Assembly (NCBI GenBank): GCA_905480425.1
Contig: CAJQQG010000012.1
Location: 1 to 64,000, forward strand
DNA: 64,000 bases
Direction of reading: 5' to 3'
From: an uncultured Flavobacteriaceae bacterium
GTDB taxonomy: Bacteria > Bacteroidota > Bacteroidia > Flavobacteriales > Flavobacteriaceae
The stretch's first letter is position 1. Each line of letters opens with the position of its first letter. A program made the translations under genes and the position numbers. Shown one piece after another: positions 41,614 to 50,581 of this stretch. The notes beneath the pieces were generated by a model, which worked only from the letters and a program-made list of their open reading frames with translations, was not told where the DNA came from and did no database searches.

Positions 41614-44600
41614 TTAAGAACTAATAACCCAGCTACCCTTCTTTAAAAGGGGATCAGCCTGTTTGAATTTTACAGTTTTAGTTTCGCCGGTAGAAATATT
41701 TTTTATGGTTACCTTTTCATTTCTACCAATTTTAGGTTGCTCTCTAATTATGGTTTCAATTATTTTTTTTCCTGTTTGACTAACTCCGGCACCAACTGAT
41801 CTGTTACGTTGAGCTAATTCTTCTGTATTTAAAACTTCATCTTTAGACGTATTAAAGTTTTTATTCAGTTTTGCACGTTTTGCTTCTTGAATACTTGCAG
41901 GACTTTGGTTTGGAAGTCCTCCTTTGATTAAGAATGATAAAACTTCTTTATTTAAGCTAGCTAGCATTGATTTAAATAATTCGAAAGCCTCAAATTTATA
42001 AATCAATAGGGGATCTTTTTGTTCATGCACTGCGAGTTGAACAGACTGCTTTAATTCGTCCATTTTCCGTAAATGAACTTTCCAAGCATCATCAATTAAT
42101 GCGAGAGTAATATTTCGTTCAAAGTCTTCAATAAGATGTTTCCCTTTACTTTCATATGCCTCTTTAAGGTTAGTAACAACATTTAATGACTTAACTCCAT
42201 CAGTGAATGGAACAACAATACGTTCAAATTTATTACCTGGTCGCTCATAGACTTCTTTAATAACAGGAAATGCCATTTGAGCGTTTAACTCAGTTTTTTC
42301 TTGATAGTGAAGTAGAAGTGCTTCGTAAAGTTTTGTAATTAATGTATCTTCTGATGTCTCAGAAAATTGTTCTTCTAAAATAGGAGCTGTCATTGAAAAA
42401 TTACTAATTATTTCAAACTCAAAGTTTTTATAATCACTTGCAGCCTTGTTGTTTAAAATAATTTCTTCGCAAGTATCAAATAACATATTTAAAACATCTA
42501 ATTTTAAGCGAGATCCTTGTAATGCATGTTTTCTTCTTTTATAAATAACTTCTCTTTGAGCACTCATCACATCGTCATATTCTAAAAGACGTTTTCGAAT
42601 ACCAAAGTTATTTTCCTCAACTTTTTTCTGAGCACGTTCAATCGATTTTGTCATCATAGAATGTTGGATTACTTCACCTTCTTCCAGCCCCATTCTATCC
42701 ATAACTTTAGCTACACGGTCAGATCCAAATAGTCTCATCAAGTTATCTTCAAGTGATACATAAAATTGTGAACTTCCTGGATCTCCTTGACGGCCAGATC
42801 TTCCGCGAAGCTGTCGATCAACTCGACGTGAATCATGGCGCTCTGTTCCTATAATTGCTAAACCACCTGCATCTTTTACAATTTGAGAAAGCTTAATATC
42901 TGTTCCCCTTCCGGCCATATTAGTGGCAATAGTTACAATTCCTGGATTTCCAGCTTCCGCAACAATATCAGCTTCTTTTTTGTGCATTTTCGCATTCAAA
43001 ACATTATGTTTTACCTTTCGAATACTCAACATTTTACTTAGTAATTCTGAAATTTCAACAGAAGTTGTCCCAATTAATATTGGTCTACCTTCTAGAGATA
43101 GTTCAGTTACTTTTTCAATAACAGCATTATACTTTTCACGTTTAGTTTTATAAATCAGATCATCATCATCCTTTCGAACTATAGGTCTGTTTGTTGGAAT
43201 TTCAATAACATCCAATTCATATATTTCCCAAAATTCTCCAGCTTCAGTTACTGCTGTACCAGTCATTCCAGAAAGCTTTTGATACATTCTAAAGTAGTTC
43301 TGAAGGGTAATAGTAGCATACGTTTGTGTAGCTGCTTCAATTTTTACATTTTCCTTGGCTTCAATTGCTTGATGTAGACCATCAGAATAACGCCTACCTT
43401 CCATAATACGTCCGGTTTGTTCATCAACAATTTTAACCTTGTTTTCCATAACCACATATTCCACATCTTTTTCAAAGAGAGTGTATGCTTTAAGTAACTG
43501 ATTCATGCTATGAATTCGTTCACCTTTAATATCAAAATCTTTAAATAGCGTTTCTTTTAAAGAAGCTTCTTTTTTAGCTTCGAGATCTTGTTTTTCAATT
43601 TTAACTATTTCTCCTCCAATATCTGGGAGCACAAAAAAGTTTTTGTCTTCGTTTTCTTCAGAAAGGGCTTCTATTCCCTTTTCTGTTAAATCAATTTGAT
43701 TGTTTTTCTCATCAATAACAAAATATAAAGCTACATCAACTTTTGGCATTTCCCTATTATTATCCTGCATGTAGTGATTTTCTGTTTTTTGAAGTAATTG
43801 CTTAATTCCTTCTTCACTTAAAAATTTTATTAAGGCTTTATTTTTAGGCAATCCCCTAAACACCCTGTATAAGAGTATGGCACCTTCTTCTGAATTACCT
43901 TCTTTTATTTTTACTTTAGCTTCTGCTAAAACACTCGTTAATAAACTTCTTTGTTTTGAAACAAGATTATCTACATTTGATTTTAAGACATCAAATTCAT
44001 GTCTGTCACCCTCTGGTGTTGGTCCAGAGATAATTAAAGGAGTTCGTGCATCATCAACTAAAACTGAATCTACTTCATCTACAATTGCATAATTATGTTT
44101 ACGTTGAACTAAATCTTCGGCAGTATTTGCCATATTATCTCTTAAATAATCAAATCCAAATTCATTATTTGTTCCATAGGTAATGTCAGCTTGATATGCT
44201 TTTCGACGCTCTGAGCTATTTGGAGCGTGATAATCAATACAGTCCAGACTCATTCCATGAAACTGGAAAATTGGAGCCATCCAAGCACTATCTCTTTTTG
44301 CGAGATAATCATTTACTGTAACAAGATGTACTCCTTTTCCAGTAAGTGCATTTAAATAAACAGGTAAGGTAGCTACAAGTGTTTTTCCTTCTCCCGTTTG
44401 CATTTCAGCAATTTTACCTTGATGCAAAACAATTCCTCCAATAAGTTGGACATCATAATGAATCATGTCCCAAGTAATAGGTTTTCCAGCGGCATCCCAA
44501 GAATTTGCCCAAAAGGCTTTATCACCTTTAAGTTCAATGTATTTTTTTTGTTGTGACAATTCTCTGTCATATTCAGAGGCTGTTACTTCAATACTTGTGT

Positions 44601-44976
44601 TTTCAACAAACCGACGTGCTGTTTCTTTAACTACAGCAAAAGCTTCAGGAAGTATTTTATTGAGTACTTCTTCTACAGCGTTTTGGGCTTCTTCTTCTTG
44701 TGAATCGATTTGCTGGTAAAGACTTTCTTTTAAGTCGATATCACTAGTTAATTTAACCTCTTCTAATAATTTCAATATGGTCAAATCAAAACTTTTTCTT
44801 TCTTCAGCAATTTCTTCTTTGAAGATCATTGTCTTTTGACGAAGTTCGTCATGAGAAAGGGTCTCAAGATTTTTTTGATGGCTATTTATTTCTGCAACCA
44901 ATGGAGTAATTTGACTTAAATCTTTTTTGGTCTTGTCTCCTACAAATGTTTTTAAGATGCTATTTAAAAAACTCAT
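41614..44976 (-). CDS. secA: Preprotein translocase subunit SecA
   Basis: MQTGEGKTLVATLPVYLNALTGKGVHLVTVNDYLAKRD, NMAGRGTDIKL, RHDSRRVDRQLRGRSGRQGDPGSSQF. Confidence 0.98.
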   Translation of the reverse strand: MSFLNSILKTFVGDKTKKDLSQITPLVAEINSHQKNLETLSHDELRQKTMIFKEEIAEERKSFDLTILKLLEEVKLTSDIDLKESLYQQIDSQEEEAQNAVEEVLNKILPEAFAVVKETARRFVENTSIEVTASEYDRELSQQKKYIELKGDKAFWANSWDAAGKPITWDMIHYDVQLIGGIVLHQGKIAEMQTGEGKTLVATLPVYLNALTGKGVHLVTVNDYLAKRDSAWMAPIFQFHGMSLDCIDYHAPNSSERRKAYQADITYGTNNEFGFDYLRDNMANTAEDLVQRKHNYAIVDEVDSVLVDDARTPLIISGPTPEGDRHEFDVLKSNVDNLVSKQRSLLTSVLAEAKVKIKEGNSEEGAILLYRVFRGLPKNKALIKFLSEEGIKQLLQKTENHYMQDNNREMPKVDVALYFVIDEKNNQIDLTEKGIEALSEENEDKNFFVLPDIGGEIVKIEKQDLEAKKEASLKETLFKDFDIKGERIHSMNQLLKAYTLFEKDVEYVVMENKVKIVDEQTGRIMEGRRYSDGLHQAIEAKENVKIEAATQTYATITLQNYFRMYQKLSGMTGTAVTEAGEFWEIYELDVIEIPTNRPIVRKDDDDLIYKTKREKYNAVIEKVTELSLEGRPILIGTTSVEISELLSKMLSIRKVKHNVLNAKMHKKEADIVAEAGNPGIVTIATNMAGRGTDIKLSQIVKDAGGLAIIGTERHDSRRVDRQLRGRSGRQGDPGSSQFYVSLEDNLMRLFGSDRVAKVMDRMGLEEGEVIQHSMMTKSIERAQKKVEENNFGIRKRLLEYDDVMSAQREVIYKRRKHALQGSRLKLDVLNMLFDTCEEIILNNKAASDYKNFEFEIISNFSMTAPILEEQFSETSEDTLITKLYEALLLHYQEKTELNAQMAFPVIKEVYERPGNKFERIVVPFTDGVKSLNVVTNLKEAYESKGKHLIEDFERNITLALIDDAWKVHLRKMDELKQSVQLAVHEQKDPLLIYKFEAFELFKSMLASLNKEVLSFLIKGGLPNQSPASIQEAKRAKLNKNFNTSKDEVLNTEELAQRNRSVGAGVSQTGKKIIETIIREQPKIGRNEKVTIKNISTGETKTVKFKQADPLLKKGSWVISS

Positions 44977-45020
44977 ATTCTTCTAGCGTGATTGTCATTA
45001 ATTATATTTTCAAAAGTAAC

Positions 45021-45050
45021 AAAAAAAAAAGCCTCTTTAAGAGACTTTTT
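45021..45050 (-). terminator. Intrinsic terminator downstream of the DUF2795 gene
   Basis: Minus strand AAAAAGTCTCTTAAAGAGGCTTTTTTTTTT: short stem plus T10. Confidence 0.75.
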
Positions 45051-45069
45051 AAATTCGTTAAAGAATGAA

Positions 45070-45291
45070 TTAATATTCATCTTCATTCCATAGATAGTCC
45101 TCTTCGGTGGGAAAATCTGGCCAAATCTCTTCGATTGATTCATAAACATCCTCTTCATCCTCAATAGATTGAAGATTTTCAACTACCTCTAGAGGAGCTC
45201 CTGTTCGAATGCAAAAATCAATTAATTCATCTTTTGAAGCGGGCCACGGGGCATCACTAAGGTATGAAGCAAGTTCCAAAGTCCAATACAT
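45070..45291 (-). CDS. DUF2795 domain-containing small acidic protein
   Basis: 73 aa; MYWTLELASYLSDAPWPASKDELIDFCIRTGAPLEVVENLQSIEDE... matches the DUF2795 pattern. Confidence 0.8.
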   Translation of the reverse strand: MYWTLELASYLSDAPWPASKDELIDFCIRTGAPLEVVENLQSIEDEEDVYESIEEIWPDFPTEEDYLWNEDEY

Positions 45292-45343
45292 AGTTCTATT
45301 GTTTTTTGCAAAAATAGATTTTTATAAAAACTATACAAGTAAA

Positions 45344-45904
45344 TTAAGAATTTAGTTTCCATTTAATTTCCTCTACGTCTAATTCAAGAGCAAAGGTTCT
45401 TGAAAGCGTAAAAAAATAATCTGAAAGACGATTCATATAGGCTATAATTGTAGATGAAATTGAAATTTCTTTATCAAGCTCTGTAACATATCTTTCAGCT
45501 CTTCTACAGACACATCGTGCAAGGTGAGCATAAGAAATTAAAACATGGCCTCCTGGAATTACAAAATTTTTTAAAGGAGGTAATCTAGCAGTTAGAATAT
45601 CAATTTTAGTTTCAATATGCTTCACAGCAATAGGTTGAATTGGAATTAAATTTTTAGGTAAATCTTTTTTAGATTCAATCGATAATTCAGTCGCTATAGT
45701 CATTAATTGCTTTTGAATTTCCAAAAGAGTAGTTTTTGTATCTGTTGTCGTGGTTATATCTCTTATCAGACCCAACCAGGCTATTAATTCATCAATAGTT
45801 CCATAAGCTTTTATCCGAATATCATGTTTCGGAACTCTTTTTCCTGAAATTAAACTGGTAACACCACGATCGCCTGTTTTAGTGTAGATTTTACTGGTTT
45901 TCAT
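45344..45904 (-). CDS. Cob(I)yrinic acid a,c-diamide / cob(I)alamin adenosyltransferase (PduO type)
   Basis: KIYTKTGDRGVTSLISGKRVPKHDIRIKAYGTIDELIAWLGLIR; CVCRRAERYV...YMNRLSDYFFTLSR. Confidence 0.93.
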   Translation of the reverse strand: MKTSKIYTKTGDRGVTSLISGKRVPKHDIRIKAYGTIDELIAWLGLIRDITTTTDTKTTLLEIQKQLMTIATELSIESKKDLPKNLIPIQPIAVKHIETKIDILTARLPPLKNFVIPGGHVLISYAHLARCVCRRAERYVTELDKEISISSTIIAYMNRLSDYFFTLSRTFALELDVEEIKWKLNS

Positions 45905-46000
45905 AATAGCTTTTCATCTTTAAATGTAGGTTTAAAGTACTGGTTTGTAAAAATATATTTTATAATTCGTAATCAATTTTCTTGTTCTTTGGAATTATAT

Positions 46001-47623
46001 TTAACGGATTTTATTAGGATCAATCCTACGACTTAGGGCAAGTAGAAAAAATAATCCTGCAACAAAGACAGACCATCGTGCAATAATATCTCCAAAACGC
46101 ACATAAAAAGTAAGGTTACTTCTACTACTAAGCTTTCCAATTAAAATGGTTTTAGTATTATAAGAAGTTTGGTTTATAATTTCACCTTTTGCATTAATAA
46201 TACTTGAAATTCCAGTATTTGCACTTCTAGCAATATCACGTCTAGTTTCAATAGCTCTTAATCTTGTATAACTTAATAATTGTTTATGTCCCGGAGTTTC
46301 TCCCCACCAAGCATCATTTGAAATTACTGCTAAAAAGGTAGCTCCCTCATTAACATAGCCCGTCACAAATTCCCCAAATATTGATTCCCAACAAATGATA
46401 GGTGCAGCCTTTAATTTAGAATTAGTATGTGAGAAAACATCTCGTTTTTTTTGAGTGACTCTACTGGCAACCGTCCCGCCAAAATTAATTAATACATCAC
46501 CTAACAAGGGCTTTAGAATTGATTTAAATGGCATGTTTTCAACGCCTACTACTAATTTTGACTTATGATATATTTGAAATATTTTATTACTTTGTTCAGC
46601 TAAAGCACTATTATAATAATCAGCCCAAAGGCCTTTTTTTATTAGGTTAGCAGTGAGTGAAGGTGCATTTTCTTGTGCATATAAATCGTATAACTGAATC
46701 CCTGTAATATATTGTGTCAATGGAATCTTTGCCAATTCTTGTTGAAGTTCCTCATGTAATTTTGATCCATTAAACTCACGAAATTCTTCACCATATCCCT
46801 CCGCAAAATAAGTTTCTGGGGACAGAATATAGTCAAGGCTATCAGAATAGAATGGCTGTACTTGCTTTTTCCATAGATCAATAAAATTTGCATTTGTTAA
46901 TGAATATTTAGTACTATAAGGGTCAATGTTAGGTTGAACTAATAAAACTTTTATGTCTTTAGATCCCTCTTCCACTTTTTCGTATAAATAAAGTGAAAAC
47001 GCAATAGGTAGCGCAATAAACATTAGTGGGGCGATCATTTTTATTGCTAGTGGTTTGTATCCAAGAATGGTATTATGATTTTTAAAAATATGAAATAACC
47101 ATACATTTATAACTAATACCCATAGTGAACCACCGAAAACACCTGTATATTCATACCATTGAATCCAATAAATGTTTTCTGAAAATATATTTCCAAGGTT
47201 CAGCCATGTCCATGAAAAGTCCCAGCTTAAGTGAAGTTTTTCAAAGGCAATCCACAAGACAATTAAAAATAAATAAGCACTTCGATTAGGCAGTCTTTTT
47301 TTTGCCCATGAAAAGCATGTAAATATAATAGCATAAAATAGGCTGTTACATATATTAGCAAAAAGCATTCCGATAAGTGAGGAATTAATTAACCACCAAG
47401 TAATAAGTATATTCCAGAGTAGGAATGTAAGATACCCATATCCAAAAACTAGTAATCTTTTTCTTTTAAAGTCACTTAGTTGAATTGAGTTCTCTAAAAA
47501 TAATAAAGGAATTAGAGCTCCAAATATAATAAAGGTAAAACCATTTATTGGCCAAGCTGCTGAAAGTAGCAAAGCTGACAGAATTGACAATAAAAAGTGT
47601 TTAGTTGTTTTAGACATTTCCAC
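46001..47623 (-). CDS. lnt: Apolipoprotein N-acyltransferase
   Basis: N-terminal TM helices; nitrilase domain with LSPETYFAEG, KSKLVVGVENMPF, APIICWESIFGEFV, NDAWWGETPGHKQLLSYTRLRAIETRR. Confidence 0.93.
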   Translation of the reverse strand: MEMSKTTKHFLLSILSALLLSAAWPINGFTFIIFGALIPLLFLENSIQLSDFKRKRLLVFGYGYLTFLLWNILITWWLINSSLIGMLFANICNSLFYAIIFTCFSWAKKRLPNRSAYLFLIVLWIAFEKLHLSWDFSWTWLNLGNIFSENIYWIQWYEYTGVFGGSLWVLVINVWLFHIFKNHNTILGYKPLAIKMIAPLMFIALPIAFSLYLYEKVEEGSKDIKVLLVQPNIDPYSTKYSLTNANFIDLWKKQVQPFYSDSLDYILSPETYFAEGYGEEFREFNGSKLHEELQQELAKIPLTQYITGIQLYDLYAQENAPSLTANLIKKGLWADYYNSALAEQSNKIFQIYHKSKLVVGVENMPFKSILKPLLGDVLINFGGTVASRVTQKKRDVFSHTNSKLKAAPIICWESIFGEFVTGYVNEGATFLAVISNDAWWGETPGHKQLLSYTRLRAIETRRDIARSANTGISSIINAKGEIINQTSYNTKTILIGKLSSRSNLTFYVRFGDIIARWSVFVAGLFFLLALSRRIDPNKIR

Positions 47624-47686
47624 GAATTTAAATTTTTTTGAAGCTATAGCAATTACTATCTTGTCAAAAATTATAAATATTTATTA

Positions 47687-48448
47687 GTGCAGCTAATTAA
47701 ACGAAACATTCCTAACCTTTTTACGGCTTTAAATTTTCTTTGTGGATGTTTTGCAGCTAGCCTTGCTTTTAAGAATTTATTTGAGGCAGCTTTTCTTTTA
47801 GTGCTTCTGGGTACCTTTTTTGATTTATTTGATGGTTTTTTTGCTCGATTATTAAATGCTGAGAGTAAATTCGGACTTCAGTTTGACTCAATGGCAGACT
47901 TAATTACTAGTGGTATTGTACCAGGCATTGTTATGTATCAGTTGTTTCTAGAAATTGGAATTAGAGAAGTAAGTTATGATTTTTTGATTTTTCAAAATGA
48001 GTTTACTTTCTCATTTGCTCCCTTTGCTTTAGTTGGTTTTTTGATTTCCCTTGGTGCTGCAATACGATTATCAAAATTTAATATAGACACAGAACAACGC
48101 TATGAGTTTAAAGGTCTTCCAGCACCAGCAAATGCTCTTTTTATAGTAGCATTACCATTATTGATTGCGCATCCGTTATTTACATTTTTCAAACCTTTTC
48201 TCACTACATATCCTGCCTTAGTTTTTATTTCAATTTTGTCAGCAATATTAATGAATATGAGATTGCCTTTATTTTCTTTTAAAATTCAATCTTTTAAAAT
48301 TCAATCTTTTGAACTTCGAGATTATGGGTTTCAATTGTTACTTATCTTATTGTCTGTACCCACTTTTTATTTTTTACAATGGGTCGCAGTTCCAGTAATG
48401 ATTATAATATATTTATTTTTAAATGTTTTAAAAAATAGTTTTGATTAA
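47687..48448 (+). CDS. pssA: CDP-diacylglycerol--serine O-phosphatidyltransferase
   Basis: DLFDGFFARLLNAESKFGLQFDSMADLITSGIVPG CDP-alcohol phosphatidyltransferase motif; GTG start. Confidence 0.93.
   Translation: MQLIKRNIPNLFTALNFLCGCFAASLAFKNLFEAAFLLVLLGTFFDLFDGFFARLLNAESKFGLQFDSMADLITSGIVPGIVMYQLFLEIGIREVSYDFLIFQNEFTFSFAPFALVGFLISLGAAIRLSKFNIDTEQRYEFKGLPAPANALFIVALPLLIAHPLFTFFKPFLTTYPALVFISILSAILMNMRLPLFSFKIQSFKIQSFELRDYGFQLLLILLSVPTFYFLQWVAVPVMIIIYLFLNVLKNSFD
48275..48310 (+). repeat. In-frame 15-bp tandem duplication inside pssA
   Basis: TCTTTTAAAATTCAA repeated twice plus TCTTTT; encodes SFKIQ-SFKIQ-SF. Confidence 0.9.
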
Positions 48449-48467
48449 TATTATTATGCAAATTATT

Positions 48468-49208
48468 TTAAAAGGATAATTTCTTTTTACGAAGTTCAAA
48501 ATTTTGTCCAAGATATACTTTGCGAACCATTTCATCTGAAGCCAATTCATCTGGGGTTCCCGCCTTAAGAATACTTCCCTCAAACATTAAGTATGTTTTA
48601 TCGGTAATTGCTAAAGTTTCTTGCACGTTGTGATCAGTAATTAATATGCCAATATTTTTCTTTTTAAGATGTGCTACAATACGTTGAATATCTTCTACTG
48701 CAACTGGATCAACACCAGCAAACGGCTCGTCAAGTAAAACGAATTTAGGGTCGGTTGCAAGCGCACGAGCAATTTCCGTACGTCGTCGTTCTCCTCCGGA
48801 GAGCAAATCACCTCTATTTTTTCGAATATGGTTTAAGCTAAATTCATCTAATAACGATTCCATTTTTTCTTTTTGAGCATTTTTAGATAAATCTGTCATT
48901 TGTAAAACACTTAAAATATTATCCTCAACACTCAGCTTTCTAAATACAGATGCTTCTTGGGCAAGATATCCAATGCCTTGTTGAGCACGCTGATACATGG
49001 GAGATTTTGTTATTTCTTTATCATCAAGAAAAATAGCTCCGTTGTTAGGCTTTATTAGTCCAACTATCATATAAAATGAGGTAGTTTTACCTGCTCCATT
49101 TGGGCCAAGTAAGCCTACAATTTCTCCCTGAGAAACTTCTACAGAAATCCCTTTTACAACTTTACGTCCTTTGTACGATTTTTCAATATTGGTGGCTGTA
49201 AGTTTCAT
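48468..49208 (-). CDS. lptB: LPS export ABC transporter ATP-binding protein
   Basis: LLGPNGAGKTTSFYMIVGLIKPNNG, LSGGERRRTEIARALATDPKFVLLDEPFAGVDPVAVEDIQ. Confidence 0.95.
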   Translation of the reverse strand: MKLTATNIEKSYKGRKVVKGISVEVSQGEIVGLLGPNGAGKTTSFYMIVGLIKPNNGAIFLDDKEITKSPMYQRAQQGIGYLAQEASVFRKLSVEDNILSVLQMTDLSKNAQKEKMESLLDEFSLNHIRKNRGDLLSGGERRRTEIARALATDPKFVLLDEPFAGVDPVAVEDIQRIVAHLKKKNIGILITDHNVQETLAITDKTYLMFEGSILKAGTPDELASDEMVRKVYLGQNFELRKKKLSF

Positions 49209-49214
49209 TTTCTT

Positions 49215-49565
49215 CTATTTCTTAGTTGATTCAAGAGTTTCCCAGTATTCGTATGCTCTTCTTAGATGGGGTATGACAATTGTTCCACCCACTAAGGTAG
49301 CTATTTCGAGTGCTTCCATAATCGCCTTTTTGCTAAGTTTCTCCTGATAACATTTCTCGAGATGATATTTAACACAATCATCACACCTTAAAACGGTTGA
49401 GGCAACTAAGCCCAATAATTCTTTTGTAGCTACATCTAATGAACCTTCTTGAAAAGCTTGTTTATCAAGGCTAAAAATCCGTTTTAATGTGTTTGAACCA
49501 CCTTCCAGTAATTGTTTATTCATCCGACTTCTATAGTCGTTAAATTCAGAAATAGGATTAGACAT
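49215..49565 (-). CDS. Carboxymuconolactone decarboxylase family protein
   Basis: KELLGLVASTVLRCDDCVKYHLEKCYQ CxxC-x3-H AhpD-like motif. Confidence 0.88.
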   Translation of the reverse strand: MSNPISEFNDYRSRMNKQLLEGGSNTLKRIFSLDKQAFQEGSLDVATKELLGLVASTVLRCDDCVKYHLEKCYQEKLSKKAIMEALEIATLVGGTIVIPHLRRAYEYWETLESTKK

Positions 49566-50382
49566 TAGTTAGGCCTTTATCTTGATTTCGAGTTACAATT
49601 TTCGCAATAACAATACTTACTTCATATAAAATAAGTATTGGAATACTAACAATTATCTGGCTTACCACGTCTGGAGGTGTAATTATTGCAGAAAGACTTA
49701 AAACAACTACTAATGAAATTTTCCTATTCTTTTTAAGAAATTCAGGTGATACAATTCCAACGCGCGTTAAAAAATAAATTATGATTGGTAACTCAAAAAT
49801 GATTCCAGAAGCTAAAACAGATGCTCGAAGTAAACCAATATAACTACTCAGATCAAAATCATTAAAAATTTCACTACTCACAGAATAGTTTCCTAAAAAA
49901 TTAATAGAAAGCGGTGTAACGATATAATATCCAAAAAGAACTCCTATGAAAAAGAGAAGAGAAGCTATAAATATAAAACCACGTGCATTTTTTCGTTCTT
50001 TTTCATATAGTCCAGGACTAACAAATTTCCAGAATTCATATATTATATAGGGGAATGAAATGATAAATCCTGCAAGAACTGAAGTCCATAGGTGGGCAGA
50101 AAACTGTCCTGCTACGGTTCTACTTTGAATTCTAAATGGTAGTTCTTCAAGACAAAAGCTACTACCTTGTCCTAGTGTTTGCGAAAGTGAGCAAAACCAG
50201 CGATAGGTTATAAAGCTTTTCTTTTTAGGGCCAAATAGAAGTACATCAAATATAAAATCTTTGAAAACAAAAGCTATTGATGCAATAATAACAATTGCCA
50301 AGACAGAACGAATTAAATGCCAACGTAATTCTTCTAAGTGATCCAAAAAAGACATTTCATCTCTTGGCGTAGTTGAGCTCAT
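49558..50382 (-). CDS. tatC: Sec-independent protein translocase TatC
   Basis: MSFLDHLEELRWHLIRS; KFVSPGLYEKERK; FELPIIIYFLTRVGIVSPEFLKKNRK. Confidence 0.95.
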   Translation of the reverse strand: MSSTTPRDEMSFLDHLEELRWHLIRSVLAIVIIASIAFVFKDFIFDVLLFGPKKKSFITYRWFCSLSQTLGQGSSFCLEELPFRIQSRTVAGQFSAHLWTSVLAGFIISFPYIIYEFWKFVSPGLYEKERKNARGFIFIASLLFFIGVLFGYYIVTPLSINFLGNYSVSSEIFNDFDLSSYIGLLRASVLASGIIFELPIIIYFLTRVGIVSPEFLKKNRKISLVVVLSLSAIITPPDVVSQIIVSIPILILYEVSIVIAKIVTRNQDKGLTNV

Positions 50383-50581
50383 ACTTATATTTGATACTTA
50401 GTGTGAAATTTATAAATACAAAAATATCAAAAAACAATCGATTTGAAATGAGAAAAATTGATTTTGGTTTTTTTTAAATTTAAAGAAGCAGATGTTCTTA
50501 AAGAATTTGTAGACGATAATAAAAAGAGTTAACTTAGATAGTATACTTATTAGAATTTAAATTTAAACCATAAATACATTA

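Noticed and set aside
44973-45182. 69-aa ORF overlapping the DUF2795 gene and the terminator
   Set aside because: Spans a strong intrinsic terminator and overlaps a better-supported gene in another frame.
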